A DNA stretch of 64,000 bases from Flavobacterium ajazii (GTDB lineage: Bacteria > Bacteroidota > Bacteroidia > Flavobacteriales > Flavobacteriaceae): the NCBI RefSeq assembly GCF_010614725.1, contig NZ_JAAEHL010000006.1:1-64000 (forward strand), in the 5' to 3' direction. This document shows positions 10,707 to 20,300 of the stretch, piece after piece (within the stretch, counting starts at the first letter, position 1; each line of letters starts with the position of its first letter). The translations under genes and the position numbers were made by a program. The notes beneath the pieces are model-generated. The model saw only the letters and a list, made by a program, of their open reading frames with translations. It was not told the DNA's origin and ran no database searches.

Positions 10707-13700
10707 TTATTTAAAGGCTGTAACAACTTTTTTTGTGAGTGTGTTGTTATTGGCTAAGACAATTTTCACTAATAAAAGTTCATTTTTAAATCTAACATTA
10801 TTGATTGTAACTTCTGAAGCTGAAATTGTCGTATCACTATAAACAAGCTTTCCGGAAACATCATAGACAAATACTTTATTGATATATTCTTTTTCTGAAC
10901 GAAGTTTTATGTTTTTATTTTCAACCCAAACAGCAACATTATTATCAGACTCTTCAAAATTATCAGTTGTCAATGTTCTGTTAGTATACCTCAATGCTAA
11001 TCGGTTATTAAAAACACCTGTTCCCGTATTAAAAGTATAATTACTTTGTGTCAAATCATGAATTGTATTCGTTAGTTTGTCTTCAATAAAAACAGGCTGA
11101 TTACTGAGCATTCCGTCTGCATGGTCTATCGAAATAGTAAAATCACCCGCTATGATGGTACGATAGCCTAAAGACACAACATCTGAATCAGTAAAAGGTA
11201 CTGCACGCCCCTGAATAACCAGATTACTGCCCATGTTTATACTATAAAAATCAATAAATGCATTACCGTCAAAAGATAAACCATCAAAATCGCTGTCAAA
11301 TTCATTAGTTGCTCCTTCAACATAGCCAATTAACAGCTGCTTAAAAGCACCGCCCGTATTAGTCATATTAAGCCATACACGATGCTTTTCAAACATCTCT
11401 TGTTTTGATGTTTTACCGGGTTTAAAAAATTGGGTGTTATTTCCTGTAATCCTCATTCCGTTATTAAATACTATCGTTCCGTTAGCACTGGCCAAAGCAA
11501 AGAAAGACTGTCCTGAGGCAATTTTACCAGTGGGCAGATCTCCTCCTGAAGCAGAAGGCAAAGTTGCTATGCCTCCCACACCGTTGTAAGATGCATAATC
11601 ATCCGAAGAATAGATATATTTAGATCCACTATGTGAAATAGCAGTATTATGAGTCCAGAAATAAATAGTTCCGTCTAAAATAGCACTGTTATTCGGATCT
11701 GGATTTGCGAATAAAAACTTATCGGCATCCAAAGCTGAAGAATATGGGTTGCCTACTAAATAATAATTTCCAGCTATAACTGTATCACCTGTGATATTTC
11801 CATTATTCGGTACACCAACAAACTGTACTTGTTGTGAGTATGGAAACACTACATTTTCACCATTAGGCCAAAGCCCTTCCTTTGGTGTTCTAATAATATA
11901 TCCTGTTCCGGGTTTCATAATAGTCGATACTGGATTTTCTATTTTCCATGCCGTACCTGTGTACGAAAAGTATTTATCTGCTAAAGTATTGGGAGATAAA
12001 TTATACAATGTCTGACCTGTCACTGGTGATGCCCAATACGTAAAATCAAAATTTTTCATAGGCTTCGAAGTTCGTTTAAATATAAGATTACCGATATTAG
12101 CAACATTCGCTATTTGGACCAGACTGGCATTATTTTCAAAAGTTAATGTTCCTCCATTATTCGTAATTGAATAATAAATAGTTAGAGTGTCAAGACTACT
12201 TATTACAACATTAATACCATTATTTACTATACATGTACAACCACTAAGATTCCCTAATCCTGCACCTGCTGAAGTGTAAGCTGATGCAAAAACCAAATTT
12301 TGGTTGATAGTAGGAGTTCCATTTGACCAGCTCCCACTATTATATGTATTTGTCACCAACGGATTTACCACAACGCTTGAAGATAAAGATGATGTACAGC
12401 TGCCGCTATATTCAACTGTAAATTGATAACTGCCTACAGCAAGAGCAGAAACAGTATAACTGGTTCCTGTTCCTGTATATATTGTTGATGCTGTACCACT
12501 TTGTGTTATTGTCCAGGTTACTGCTCCAGGTAATCCATTTAAAATTACACTTCCTGTGGTTAACACACATGTAGGTTGTGTAATAGTTCCAAGTGACGGT
12601 GTAGTTGGTGTTGGTTTAATAGTAATTTGTATTGCCTGAGTTGCAGAACAATTGGCATTCTGAATAGTCATAGTACCCGTATACGTATTCGCAGCGACAT
12701 TAGCCGGTATTGCAATTGTGCTCAAATTTCCTCCGCCTGATGAAAAAGCAAATGCAGTAGTTCCCTGATTTGTCAGTCCCGCTGTATTGGCAGCAGCATC
12801 CCAGGTAATGCTATAACTTACAGGCGTATTTGTTGTAGCTGAATAAGGTAAAACAGCCGTTTGAACACTTGTACTAAAACAAATATCCGTAAGTGTTCCG
12901 CTTGTTGTAATGGTAAGCAAAGGATTTACAGTTACAGTCGTAGGATTTGAATAAACAGTACTACAAACGCCATTTTTAATAACCGCCCTAAACTGTGTTG
13001 TTTCTGTTAAAGAGCCAGAGGTATATGTTGATCCCGTATGAGCAATCGGAAACCATGAAATTGTAGAAAATATTTCAACACCATATTCCCAACCAATTAT
13101 TGTCCCTGTATAACCTGATAAAGTTAACAAACCACTTGTTTGACCACTACAAATAGCAGTACCGCCAGTTACACTTCCTCCAACACTTGTCGCATTAATG
13201 GTAATCTGGATTGCCTGCGTTACTGAACAATTCCCATTCTGGATGGTCATCGTACCCGTATACGTATTGGCAGCCACATTAGCCGGTATTGCAATTGTAC
13301 TCAAATTTCCTCCACCTGATGAAAAAGAAAATGCGGTACTTCCCTGATCAGCCAACCCGGCTGTATTCGCAGCCGCATTCCAGTCAATACTATAACTCAC
13401 AGGTGTATTCGTTGTAGCAGTATAGGGCAAGGTCGCAGTTTGCGAACTGGAACTAAAACAAACTGTATTGATTGTTCCTGTTGTAGTAATCGTTGGCAAA
13501 GGATTTACTGTGATGGTTGTAACGGCTGAATTTATCTCGCTGCAAACCCCGTTTTTAACAACTGCCCTGAACTGAGTTGTCTGTGTTAAGGCTCCCGATG
13601 TATATGTAGTTGTTGTATTTGATATATCAGTCCAAGTAGAAAAAGGGCTTACGGCTGACTGCCATTTTACCACTGAACCCGTATGACCCGATAATGTCAG

Positions 13701-15218
13701 TAGACCGCTTGTGCTTCCGCTGCAAATCGCAGCAGGTGTGTTAATTGATCCTCCAACGCTTGTGGCATTAATCGTAATTTGTACGGCCTGCGTTGCTGAA
13801 CAATTCGCATTCTGAATAGTCATCGTTCCTGTATAGGTATTGGCAGCTACATTGGCCGGTATTGCAATGGTGGTTAAATTTCCTCCGCCTGATGAAAAAG
13901 AAAATGCAGTAGTTCCCTGATCAGCCAACCCGGCTGTATTTGCAGCCGCATTCCAGTCAATGCTATAACTCACAGGTGTGTTCGTTGTAGCAGTATAGGG
14001 CAAGGTCGCAGTTTGGGAACTGGAACTAAAACAAACTGTATTGACTGTTCCTGTTGTAGTAATCGTTGGCAAAGGATTTACTGTGATGGTTGTAACGGCT
14101 GAATTTATCTCGCTGCAAACCCCGTTTTTAACAACTGCCCTGAACTGAGTAGTCTGTGTTAAGGCTCCCGATGTATATGTAGTTGTTGTATTTGATATAT
14201 CAGTCCACGTAGAAAAAGGACTTACTGCTGACTGCCATTTTACCACTGAACCCGTATGACCAGATAATGTCAGCAAACCACTTGTGCTTCCGCTGCAAAT
14301 CGCAGCAGGCGTATTGATAGTACCTCCAACACTTGTGGCATTAATGGTAATCTGGATTGCCTGCGTTGCTGAACAATTCGCATTCTGAATAGTCATCGTT
14401 CCTGTATAGGTATTGGCTGCCACATTGCCCGGTATTGCAATGGTGGTTAAATTTCCTCCGCCTGATGAAAAAGAAAATGCGGTACTTCCCTGATCAGCCA
14501 ACCCGGCTGTATTCGCAGCCGCATTCCAGTCAATGCTATAACTCACAGCTGTGTTCGTTGTAGCAGTATAGGGCAAGGTCGCAGTTTGCGAACTGGAACT
14601 AAAACAAACTGTATTGACTGTTCCTGTTGTAGTAATCGTAGGCAAAGGATTTACGGTGATGGTTGTAACTGCTGAATTTATTTCACTACAAACCCCGTTT
14701 TTAACAACTGCCCTGAACTGAGTTGTCTGTGTTAAGGCTCCCGATGTATATGTGGTGGTTGTATTTGATATATCAGTCCACGTAGAAAAAGGACTTACGG
14801 CTGACTGCCATTTTACCACTGAACCTGTATGACCCGATAATGTCAGTAGACCGCTTGTGCTTCCGCTGCAAATCGCAGCAGGTGTGTTAATTGATCCTCC
14901 AACGCTTGTGGCATTAATCGTAATTTGTACGGCCTGCGTTGCTGAACAATTCGCATTCTGAATAGTCATCGTTCCTGTATAGGTATTGGCAGCTACATTG
15001 GCCGGTATTGCAATGGTGGTTAAATTTCCTCCGCCTGATGAAAAAGAAAATGCAGTAGTTCCCTGATCAGCCAACCCGGCTGTATTCGCAGCCGCATTCC
15101 AGTCGATGCTATAACTCACAGGTGTGTTCGTTGTAACAGTATAGGGCAAGGTCGCAGTTTGGGAACTGGAACTAAAACAAACTGTATTGACTGTTCCTGT
15201 TGTAGTAATCGTAGGCAA
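10707..15218 (-). CDS. C-terminal part of a frameshifted T9SS adhesin
   Basis: 1503 residues from a TTG at 15218, but that TTG is the Leu of the repeat motif NPLPTITTTG, so it is not a real start. The frame is open upstream to about 15278 and continues the protein whose N-terminus lies at 15224-16531. It contains 191-residue repeats (VCFSSSSQTATLPY ... AICSGSTSGLLTLSGHTGSVVKWQ ... TTQFRAVVKNGVCSE), then the shared C-terminal module ([30 protein letters not shown]) and a T9SS sorting end (KVFVYDVSGKLVYSD). Taken alone it lacks an export signal and could not reach the surface. The joined gene would encode roughly 1940 residues. See the separate finding on the frameshift. Confidence 0.8.
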   Translation of the reverse strand: MPTITTTGTVNTVCFSSSSQTATLPYTVTTNTPVSYSIDWNAAANTAGLADQGTTAFSFSSGGGNLTTIAIPANVAANTYTGTMTIQNANCSATQAVQITINATSVGGSINTPAAICSGSTSGLLTLSGHTGSVVKWQSAVSPFSTWTDISNTTTTYTSGALTQTTQFRAVVKNGVCSEINSAVTTITVNPLPTITTTGTVNTVCFSSSSQTATLPYTATTNTAVSYSIDWNAAANTAGLADQGSTAFSFSSGGGNLTTIAIPGNVAANTYTGTMTIQNANCSATQAIQITINATSVGGTINTPAAICSGSTSGLLTLSGHTGSVVKWQSAVSPFSTWTDISNTTTTYTSGALTQTTQFRAVVKNGVCSEINSAVTTITVNPLPTITTTGTVNTVCFSSSSQTATLPYTATTNTPVSYSIDWNAAANTAGLADQGTTAFSFSSGGGNLTTIAIPANVAANTYTGTMTIQNANCSATQAVQITINATSVGGSINTPAAICSGSTSGLLTLSGHTGSVVKWQSAVSPFSTWTDISNTTTTYTSGALTQTTQFRAVVKNGVCSEINSAVTTITVNPLPTITTTGTINTVCFSSSSQTATLPYTATTNTPVSYSIDWNAAANTAGLADQGSTAFSFSSGGGNLSTIAIPANVAANTYTGTMTIQNGNCSVTQAIQITINATSVGGSVTGGTAICSGQTSGLLTLSGYTGTIIGWEYGVEIFSTISWFPIAHTGSTYTSGSLTETTQFRAVIKNGVCSTVYSNPTTVTVNPLLTITTSGTLTDICFSTSVQTAVLPYSATTNTPVSYSITWDAAANTAGLTNQGTTAFAFSSGGGNLSTIAIPANVAANTYTGTMTIQNANCSATQAIQITIKPTPTTPSLGTITQPTCVLTTGSVILNGLPGAVTWTITQSGTASTIYTGTGTSYTVSALAVGSYQFTVEYSGSCTSSLSSSVVVNPLVTNTYNSGSWSNGTPTINQNLVFASAYTSAGAGLGNLSGCTCIVNNGINVVISSLDTLTIYYSITNNGGTLTFENNASLVQIANVANIGNLIFKRTSKPMKNFDFTYWASPVTGQTLYNLSPNTLADKYFSYTGTAWKIENPVSTIMKPGTGYIIRTPKEGLWPNGENVVFPYSQQVQFVGVPNNGNITGDTVIAGNYYLVGNPYSSALDADKFLFANPDPNNSAILDGTIYFWTHNTAISHSGSKYIYSSDDYASYNGVGGIATLPSASGGDLPTGKIASGQSFFALASANGTIVFNNGMRITGNNTQFFKPGKTSKQEMFEKHRVWLNMTNTGGAFKQLLIGYVEGATNEFDSDFDGLSFDGNAFIDFYSINMGSNLVIQGRAVPFTDSDVVSLGYRTIIAGDFTISIDHADGMLSNQPVFIEDKLTNTIHDLTQSNYTFNTGTGVFNNRLALRYTNRTLTTDNFEESDNNVAVWVENKNIKLRSEKEYINKVFVYDVSGKLVYSDTTISASEVTINNVRFKNELLLVKIVLANNNTLTKKVVTAFK

Positions 15219-15260
15219 AGGATTTACTGTGATGGTTGAAACATCAGAGTTTTTCTCACT
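12900..15260 (-). repeat. 573-bp near-identical tandem repeats (191-residue unit)
   Basis: The marker gtagtaatcgt(a/t)ggcaaagg occurs at 15202, 14629, 14056 and 13483, exactly 573 bp apart, and a diverged copy follows near 12904. The first three units are almost identical in nucleotide sequence, so they are recent duplications or kept alike by gene conversion. The length is divisible by three, so unit gain or loss preserves the frame. Confidence 0.93.
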
Positions 15261-16531
15261 ACAAGCCCATTTCCGTTCTTAATAACAGCTCTGAACTGAG
15301 TGGTCTGTGTTAGTGGGCCAGATGTATACGAAGTTGTAGTATTTGGTATATCGGTCCAGGTAGAAAAAGGACTTACGGCATATTGCCATTTGACTACAGA
15401 ACCTGTATGACCGGTTAATGTCAGCAAACCACTTGTGTTTCCACTACAAATTGCAGGAGGGACATTAATCGTTCCCCCAACACTTGAGTTATAAACATTA
15501 ATTGATACTGTATTACCAGTTGTAAAATTATTCAAACAGGCTTCTGAGGTAAGCCTTGTAACCGTAATAGTACAGCTACCATTCGAATTTAATCCTGTGG
15601 CCGTAAATTGTAAAGTTCCGGCACCAGCTCCGCTTACTGTTGCATTAGCTGTTAACCCAGTAGCACTTGGATTACTGGTGTTATAAGTAACCACATAATC
15701 CCCTTGAGGCAGTCCGGGTCCAGTTAAGGTCACTAAGGAAGTAGTACCATTACTCAAACAAACATCTGCTGCAGTAATATTTGTAAAACTATACGTTGGA
15801 CAGGTGTAAACAACATTTAACTTTCCGTTTCCTCCACTTCCTCCTTTTCTTCCACCACTAACTGACAGTATAGATGCTCCACCACTACCTCCACCTCCAG
15901 GTACGGTACCGTCTGCTCCATCATTAAACAATGCTATTACCCCTGTAGCTCCTGCTCCGCCTCCTGTGCTTCCACCTGTTCCAGCAGTCGCATTGTTTGC
16001 ATTACCACCATTAGAAGCTGTTCCTGCTGCCCCTCCGCCACCTCCTGAATTTATTGTCACAAGACTTAAAATAGCAGCACCTGCTCCGTTACCTCCTGAA
16101 AAAGTTGTTCCAGTTGCTGAAACAGCCCCACCAGCTCCTCCAGCTCCTAATGAAGGATTTCCAAATTTACCGCCTACACCTCCATTTGCAGAAACTGTAG
16201 AAAAAAAAGTCTGTTCTCCATTGGTTCCATCTGCTCCATTTGAACTTGTTCCTCCAGCTCCAACTTTATAACTTAAAGTTACTGCAGGAGTTACAGAAAG
16301 ATTTGCAACTTTACAGTAAGCACCTCCACCACCACCTCCTCCTGCAAAAAGAGAAAGACCTGCAGTTACTCCCCCACCGGCACCTCCGGCTCCCCAACAT
16401 TCAACACTCATTGATGTAACACCCGCAGGAACTTTAAAATTCCCGGCTGTAGTTGTTGATGGTGAAAAAGTGATTTGTGACCACGTAAAAGAGTAAACAA
16501 AAAACAACAATAAGGGTAGTTTTAGTCTCAT
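15224..16531 (-). CDS. N-terminal part of a frameshifted T9SS adhesin, glycine-rich
   Basis: 435 residues with a signal peptide (MRLKLPLLLFFVYSFTWSQ), a short conserved motif (VPAGVTSMSVECWGAGG), a Gly-rich low-complexity stretch at about 45-240, and Ig-like sequence ending in one copy of the GHTGSVVKWQ repeat half. After VIKNG the frame leaves the repeat consensus (NGLVVRKTLMFQPSQ) and stops, while the consensus continues in another frame at 10707-15218. As written, the protein would have a signal peptide but no T9SS sorting signal, so it would probably remain in the periplasm. This is best read as half of one interrupted gene. Confidence 0.82.
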   Translation of the reverse strand: MRLKLPLLLFFVYSFTWSQITFSPSTTTAGNFKVPAGVTSMSVECWGAGGAGGGVTAGLSLFAGGGGGGGAYCKVANLSVTPAVTLSYKVGAGGTSSNGADGTNGEQTFFSTVSANGGVGGKFGNPSLGAGGAGGAVSATGTTFSGGNGAGAAILSLVTINSGGGGGAAGTASNGGNANNATAGTGGSTGGGAGATGVIALFNDGADGTVPGGGGSGGASILSVSGGRKGGSGGNGKLNVVYTCPTYSFTNITAADVCLSNGTTSLVTLTGPGLPQGDYVVTYNTSNPSATGLTANATVSGAGAGTLQFTATGLNSNGSCTITVTRLTSEACLNNFTTGNTVSINVYNSSVGGTINVPPAICSGNTSGLLTLTGHTGSVVKWQYAVSPFSTWTDIPNTTTSYTSGPLTQTTQFRAVIKNGNGLVVRKTLMFQPSQ

Positions 16532-16835
16532 AATAACAGAGTTTATAGATTAAAAAAATCAATCAATTCTTCGAAATATTAATGAGTGGTATTGAAAAAG
16601 CAAACGCTGCAAGGACTATGGGGATCGCCTGAAACAGCCACTTTTTCTCAAAAAAACATATTTTATAAACAACTGAATTCAAGTCGTTTATCATGGGGCT
16701 ATTTCAAATTTATAAAAAAAATAAATTTCTATATGTTAAATTTTCTTACTTTTTAATACTCTGACAAAAGTTTTATCACAATAATTTTAAAAAAGGTACT
16801 TTTGTTTCCAATTAAATTATTTTTCGTTTTTAATT
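16532..16835. other. Intergenic region between divergent adhesin and recX
   Basis: About 300 bp, AT-rich with one GC-richer patch near 16600-16650. No gene was found. The end nearest recX carries a TAnnTTTG box, listed separately. Confidence 0.5.
16797..16804 (+). promoter_or_regulatory. Candidate -7 box for recX (TACTTTTG)
   Basis: It matches the Bacteroidota TAnnTTTG consensus 31 bp before the recX ATG. No clear TTG -33 element at the expected distance. Confidence 0.45.
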
Positions 16836-17294
16836 ATGTCTATCAAAGAAGCTTTACAAAAATTAGAACATTTTTGTGCCTATCAGGAACGTTGTCATGA
16901 TGAAGTAGTAACCAAATTGTATTCTCTAAAAATGTCACCGGAAGAAGCAGACATTATCATTGTTAAACTCATTGAGGATAATTTCTTAAACGAAACACGC
17001 TTTGCCTGCAGTTTTGCAAGAGGTAAACACCGTATTAAAAGTTGGGGAAAAACCAGAATTGTAAACGAACTTAAACTAAGACACATTTCTACAGCCAATA
17101 TTAATCTGGCTTTAAAAGAAATTACTGCTGAAGAATATGAAACGACCTTTAATAATCTTGCTCAAAAATGCTGGGACAGCCTGAATGAAACAAACTCATT
17201 AAAAAAACGAAAAAAATTTTGTGATTATATGCTGAGAAGAGGTTATGAGAGTAATCTGGTTTATGATAAAGTAAAAGAGTTTGAACAAATCTAA
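16836..17294 (+). CDS. recX: Regulatory protein RecX
   Basis: 152 residues, typical RecX length and pattern: three-helix repeats with ALQKLEHFCAYQERCHDEV at the N-terminus, DNFLNETRFACSFARGKHRIKSWGKTRI (positions ~48-75; core FLNETRFA and KSWGKTRI) and LRRGYESNLVYDKV at the end. RecX binds RecA and modulates its filament in recombination and the SOS response. It is a lone plus-strand gene between two minus-strand adhesins, ending in a bidirectional terminator shared with the 17378-23218 gene. Whether its position among recombining repeats is meaningful cannot be told from sequence. Confidence 0.93.
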   Translation: MSIKEALQKLEHFCAYQERCHDEVVTKLYSLKMSPEEADIIIVKLIEDNFLNETRFACSFARGKHRIKSWGKTRIVNELKLRHISTANINLALKEITAEEYETTFNNLAQKCWDSLNETNSLKKRKKFCDYMLRRGYESNLVYDKVKEFEQI

Positions 17295-17323
17295 ATCATT
17301 GCTTCAACCTTCGATTATACCAT

Positions 17324-17359
17324 AAAAAAATCCGGCAACTTTCGCTACCGGATTTTTCA
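17324..17359. terminator. Bidirectional terminator between recX and the 1946-residue adhesin
   Basis: Hairpin AAAAATCCGG / CCGGATTTTT with loop caactttcgcta, between convergent stop codons, T-tracts on both strands. Confidence 0.88.
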
Positions 17360-17377
17360 GTTTATTCTCTGTTTTTC

Positions 17378-20300
17378 TTATTTAAAAATTACCTTTTTAG
17401 TTGTAACTGTACCATTTTCTAAAAATATTTTCACCAATAATACCTGTTGCGCAAATGGCAGGTTTTGCATTATGAGCTGAAGATTATTTACATTATCTTT
17501 TGTATATAATTGTTTGCCTGTGATATCATAAATAAATACTTTATCAATATTTTCTACACTTGAATCTATTGTAACCGTTTTATTCTGAACCAAAATTGAT
17601 ATAGCATCTTCTACCGTTTCAAATTCTCCTGTACCCAATGTTTTATTGGTATATCTCAATACAAAGCGGTTATTGAAAGTTCCTGCTTTTGTGTTAAAAG
17701 TATAATTACCTGCAGTTAACTCATTAATAGCGCCAGTCTGTTTGTCTTCCAGATAAACTCTCTGAGTAGCCAAATTACCATCAGCATGATCGATTGCAAT
17801 AGTAAAATCACCAGCCACAGTTGAACGGTATCCCAAAGGCACAACATCTGTATCAGTAAAAGGCAAAGCACGTCCCTGAATTACATAATTATCGGCTGCA
17901 TTGACACTATAAAAATCAATATAACTGTTTCCATCAAAACTCAATCCGTCAAAACTTTTGTCAAAACTGTTAGTCGCACCTTCTATATATCCAATCAAAG
18001 CTTGTTTATAGGCCCCTCCCGAATTAATCATATTAAGCCATAAGCGGTGTTTTTCCAGTCTTGTTGATTTGGATGTTTTTGCCGGTTTAAAAAACGTACT
18101 GTTATTATCTCCTACACGCATTGAATTATCAAACTCAACATTTCCGGCTAGATCTGCTGATGCAAAAAATGATTGTCCTGCAGCAATGTAACCATCAGGT
18201 ACAGTCTTGTTTCCTGAACTGCTTGCTGCTGTCCCTGTCCCTCCTGTTAAATTGTAAGAAGCGTAATCATCTGAAGTATATTTGTATTGTGTTCCTGTTG
18301 GCGTAATTGCCGTATTATGAGTCCAAAAATATATTGTTCCCCCTAAAATATCCCTGTTATGAAGATTCATAAACAAAAATTCATCAGCATCCATTGCAGA
18401 TGGGTAAGGGTTTCCTACCAAATAGAAATTCCCTGCTACCATTGTCTGACTGCTTGTAATATTTCCATTATTAGGCACTCCTTTGAATTCAACTGGCTGC
18501 GCATAGTTGCTGCCTGTCCAATAATCCTGACCATTAGGATATGTTGAATTTGGTTTAGGAACACGAATGATATAACCTATACCCTTATCCATAATACTTG
18601 AAGGAGATTCAGACTTCCAGGCAGTTCCTGTAAAAGACATGTATTTATCAGATAAAGTATTCGGTGATAAAGCAACAAAAGTTTGTCCCGCTACCGGTGA
18701 TGACCAATATGTATAATCGAAGTTCTTCATAGGCTGAGAAATTCTTTTATAAGTAATAGCTCCGGAATTTCCAACATTATTGATTTGAACCAGACTGGCA
18801 TTGTTTTCAAATGTAAAAGTACCTCCTGTAACTGTCACAGCATTAGTAATTGTTAAAGTTACTCCCGAACTTACTACAACATTTCCTGAATTTACAGTAC
18901 AGCTACATCCCGTTAAATTAGTTGACAAAGTATAATTGCCTTCAAAAACAATTTTATCATCAGCTGTTGGCAGCGTAGTGTTTCCAGTTTTTGACCATTT
19001 TGTTCCATCCCAGATATTAGCTACCTGACTCATATTTAATGTTGCTGAAGCATCAGAAGTACAACTACCTTCTGTAACAGTAAAAGTATAAGTACCTGAT
19101 ACTAATCCATTAATTGTATAACTGGTTGTATTAGCAGTTGTATTATTATAACTTGCCGTTACTGTTCCTGTTTGATTAATCGTCCAGTTTCCAGATGGTA
19201 AACCAGTCAAAACCACGCTTCCTGTTACAACAGAACAAGTAGGATAGGTTGTTGTACCAATAGTTGGAGCATTAAAAGCATCTATATTTATTCTCGACTC
19301 TATAGAAGTCTTTGTACAATTACCACTTTGCAATATAACCTGATAAGTTCTAAAAGCTCCTGGAAATGCAGTTGGTGTATAAGAAACTTGTCCAACTGTT
19401 CCAGAAATATCCTGCCAATTTGAATTATCAGCATTATCACTGTATTGCCATTTTAAAACTAATGAAGCATCTGGATAAGTAGCATTTCCTGCATCATTTC
19501 GCAAGGTTAGAGTTGGCAAAGAACTTCCTTTACAAATATGTGCCCCGCCATTTACCCTACCTCTGTCGATTACAGTTACATTAGTTGAATAAGTAGCTGC
19601 TGCCGCACCATTACAGCCATTTGAATTATTATAATTTACAGTTACTGTTTTTGCCCCGGCTGTTAACCATTCAATCACAATATCAAAGTCAGTACTTGTA
19701 CCTCTTGCAATAAGTCTGTAATCTGTATTTAGAACACCTGAAACTGTCCATACATAATTAGATTGTCCTGACTGAGAGGTATAAGTCTTATGATCTCCTC
19801 CACAGGTCTGAGCCTCAGTAGCAGTTGTAAATGTTGGAGTTGGTCTTGAGTTTACTGTCATGGTCACAGCATTTGATGTAGCCGGGCTTCCGGTTAAACA
19901 TGGACTTGCATTTGATGTCATTTCAACAGTAACCACATCATTATTTGCTAAAGTTGTTGTTGTATATGTTGAAGAATTTGTTCCCGCATTAGTTCCGTTT
20001 ACTTTCCATTGATAAACCGGTGTAGTTCCAGGATTTGTTGGTGTAGCAGTAAAAGTTACCGAAGTTCCTGAACATATCGCTCCTGTAGGAGAAGCTGCAA
20101 TTGAAACACTTGCCGGTAAATTAGGATTTACGGTTATCGCTACAACATTACTATATGTTGTTCCGCAGCCATTAGTAGCATAATATCTGATATTCTTGCC
20201 GTTATCGGCATAAGCAACTGTATACGGAAGCGTTAAGGCCGTATAGGTACTTCCTCCAGACGCAGTCGAAATCTCCCAGCCTGAAGCCGAAACAGTAGAA

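Noticed and set aside
15216..15218. TTG as start of the 1503-residue adhesin frame
   Set aside because: It is the Leu codon of the repeat motif NPLPTIT, with equivalent Leu codons in all other repeats; the frame is open upstream to the frameshift zone.
15966..16271. Pro/Ala-rich plus-strand frame of 101 codons
   Set aside because: It is the antisense shadow of the glycine-rich region of the adhesin; composition follows from complementing Gly codons.
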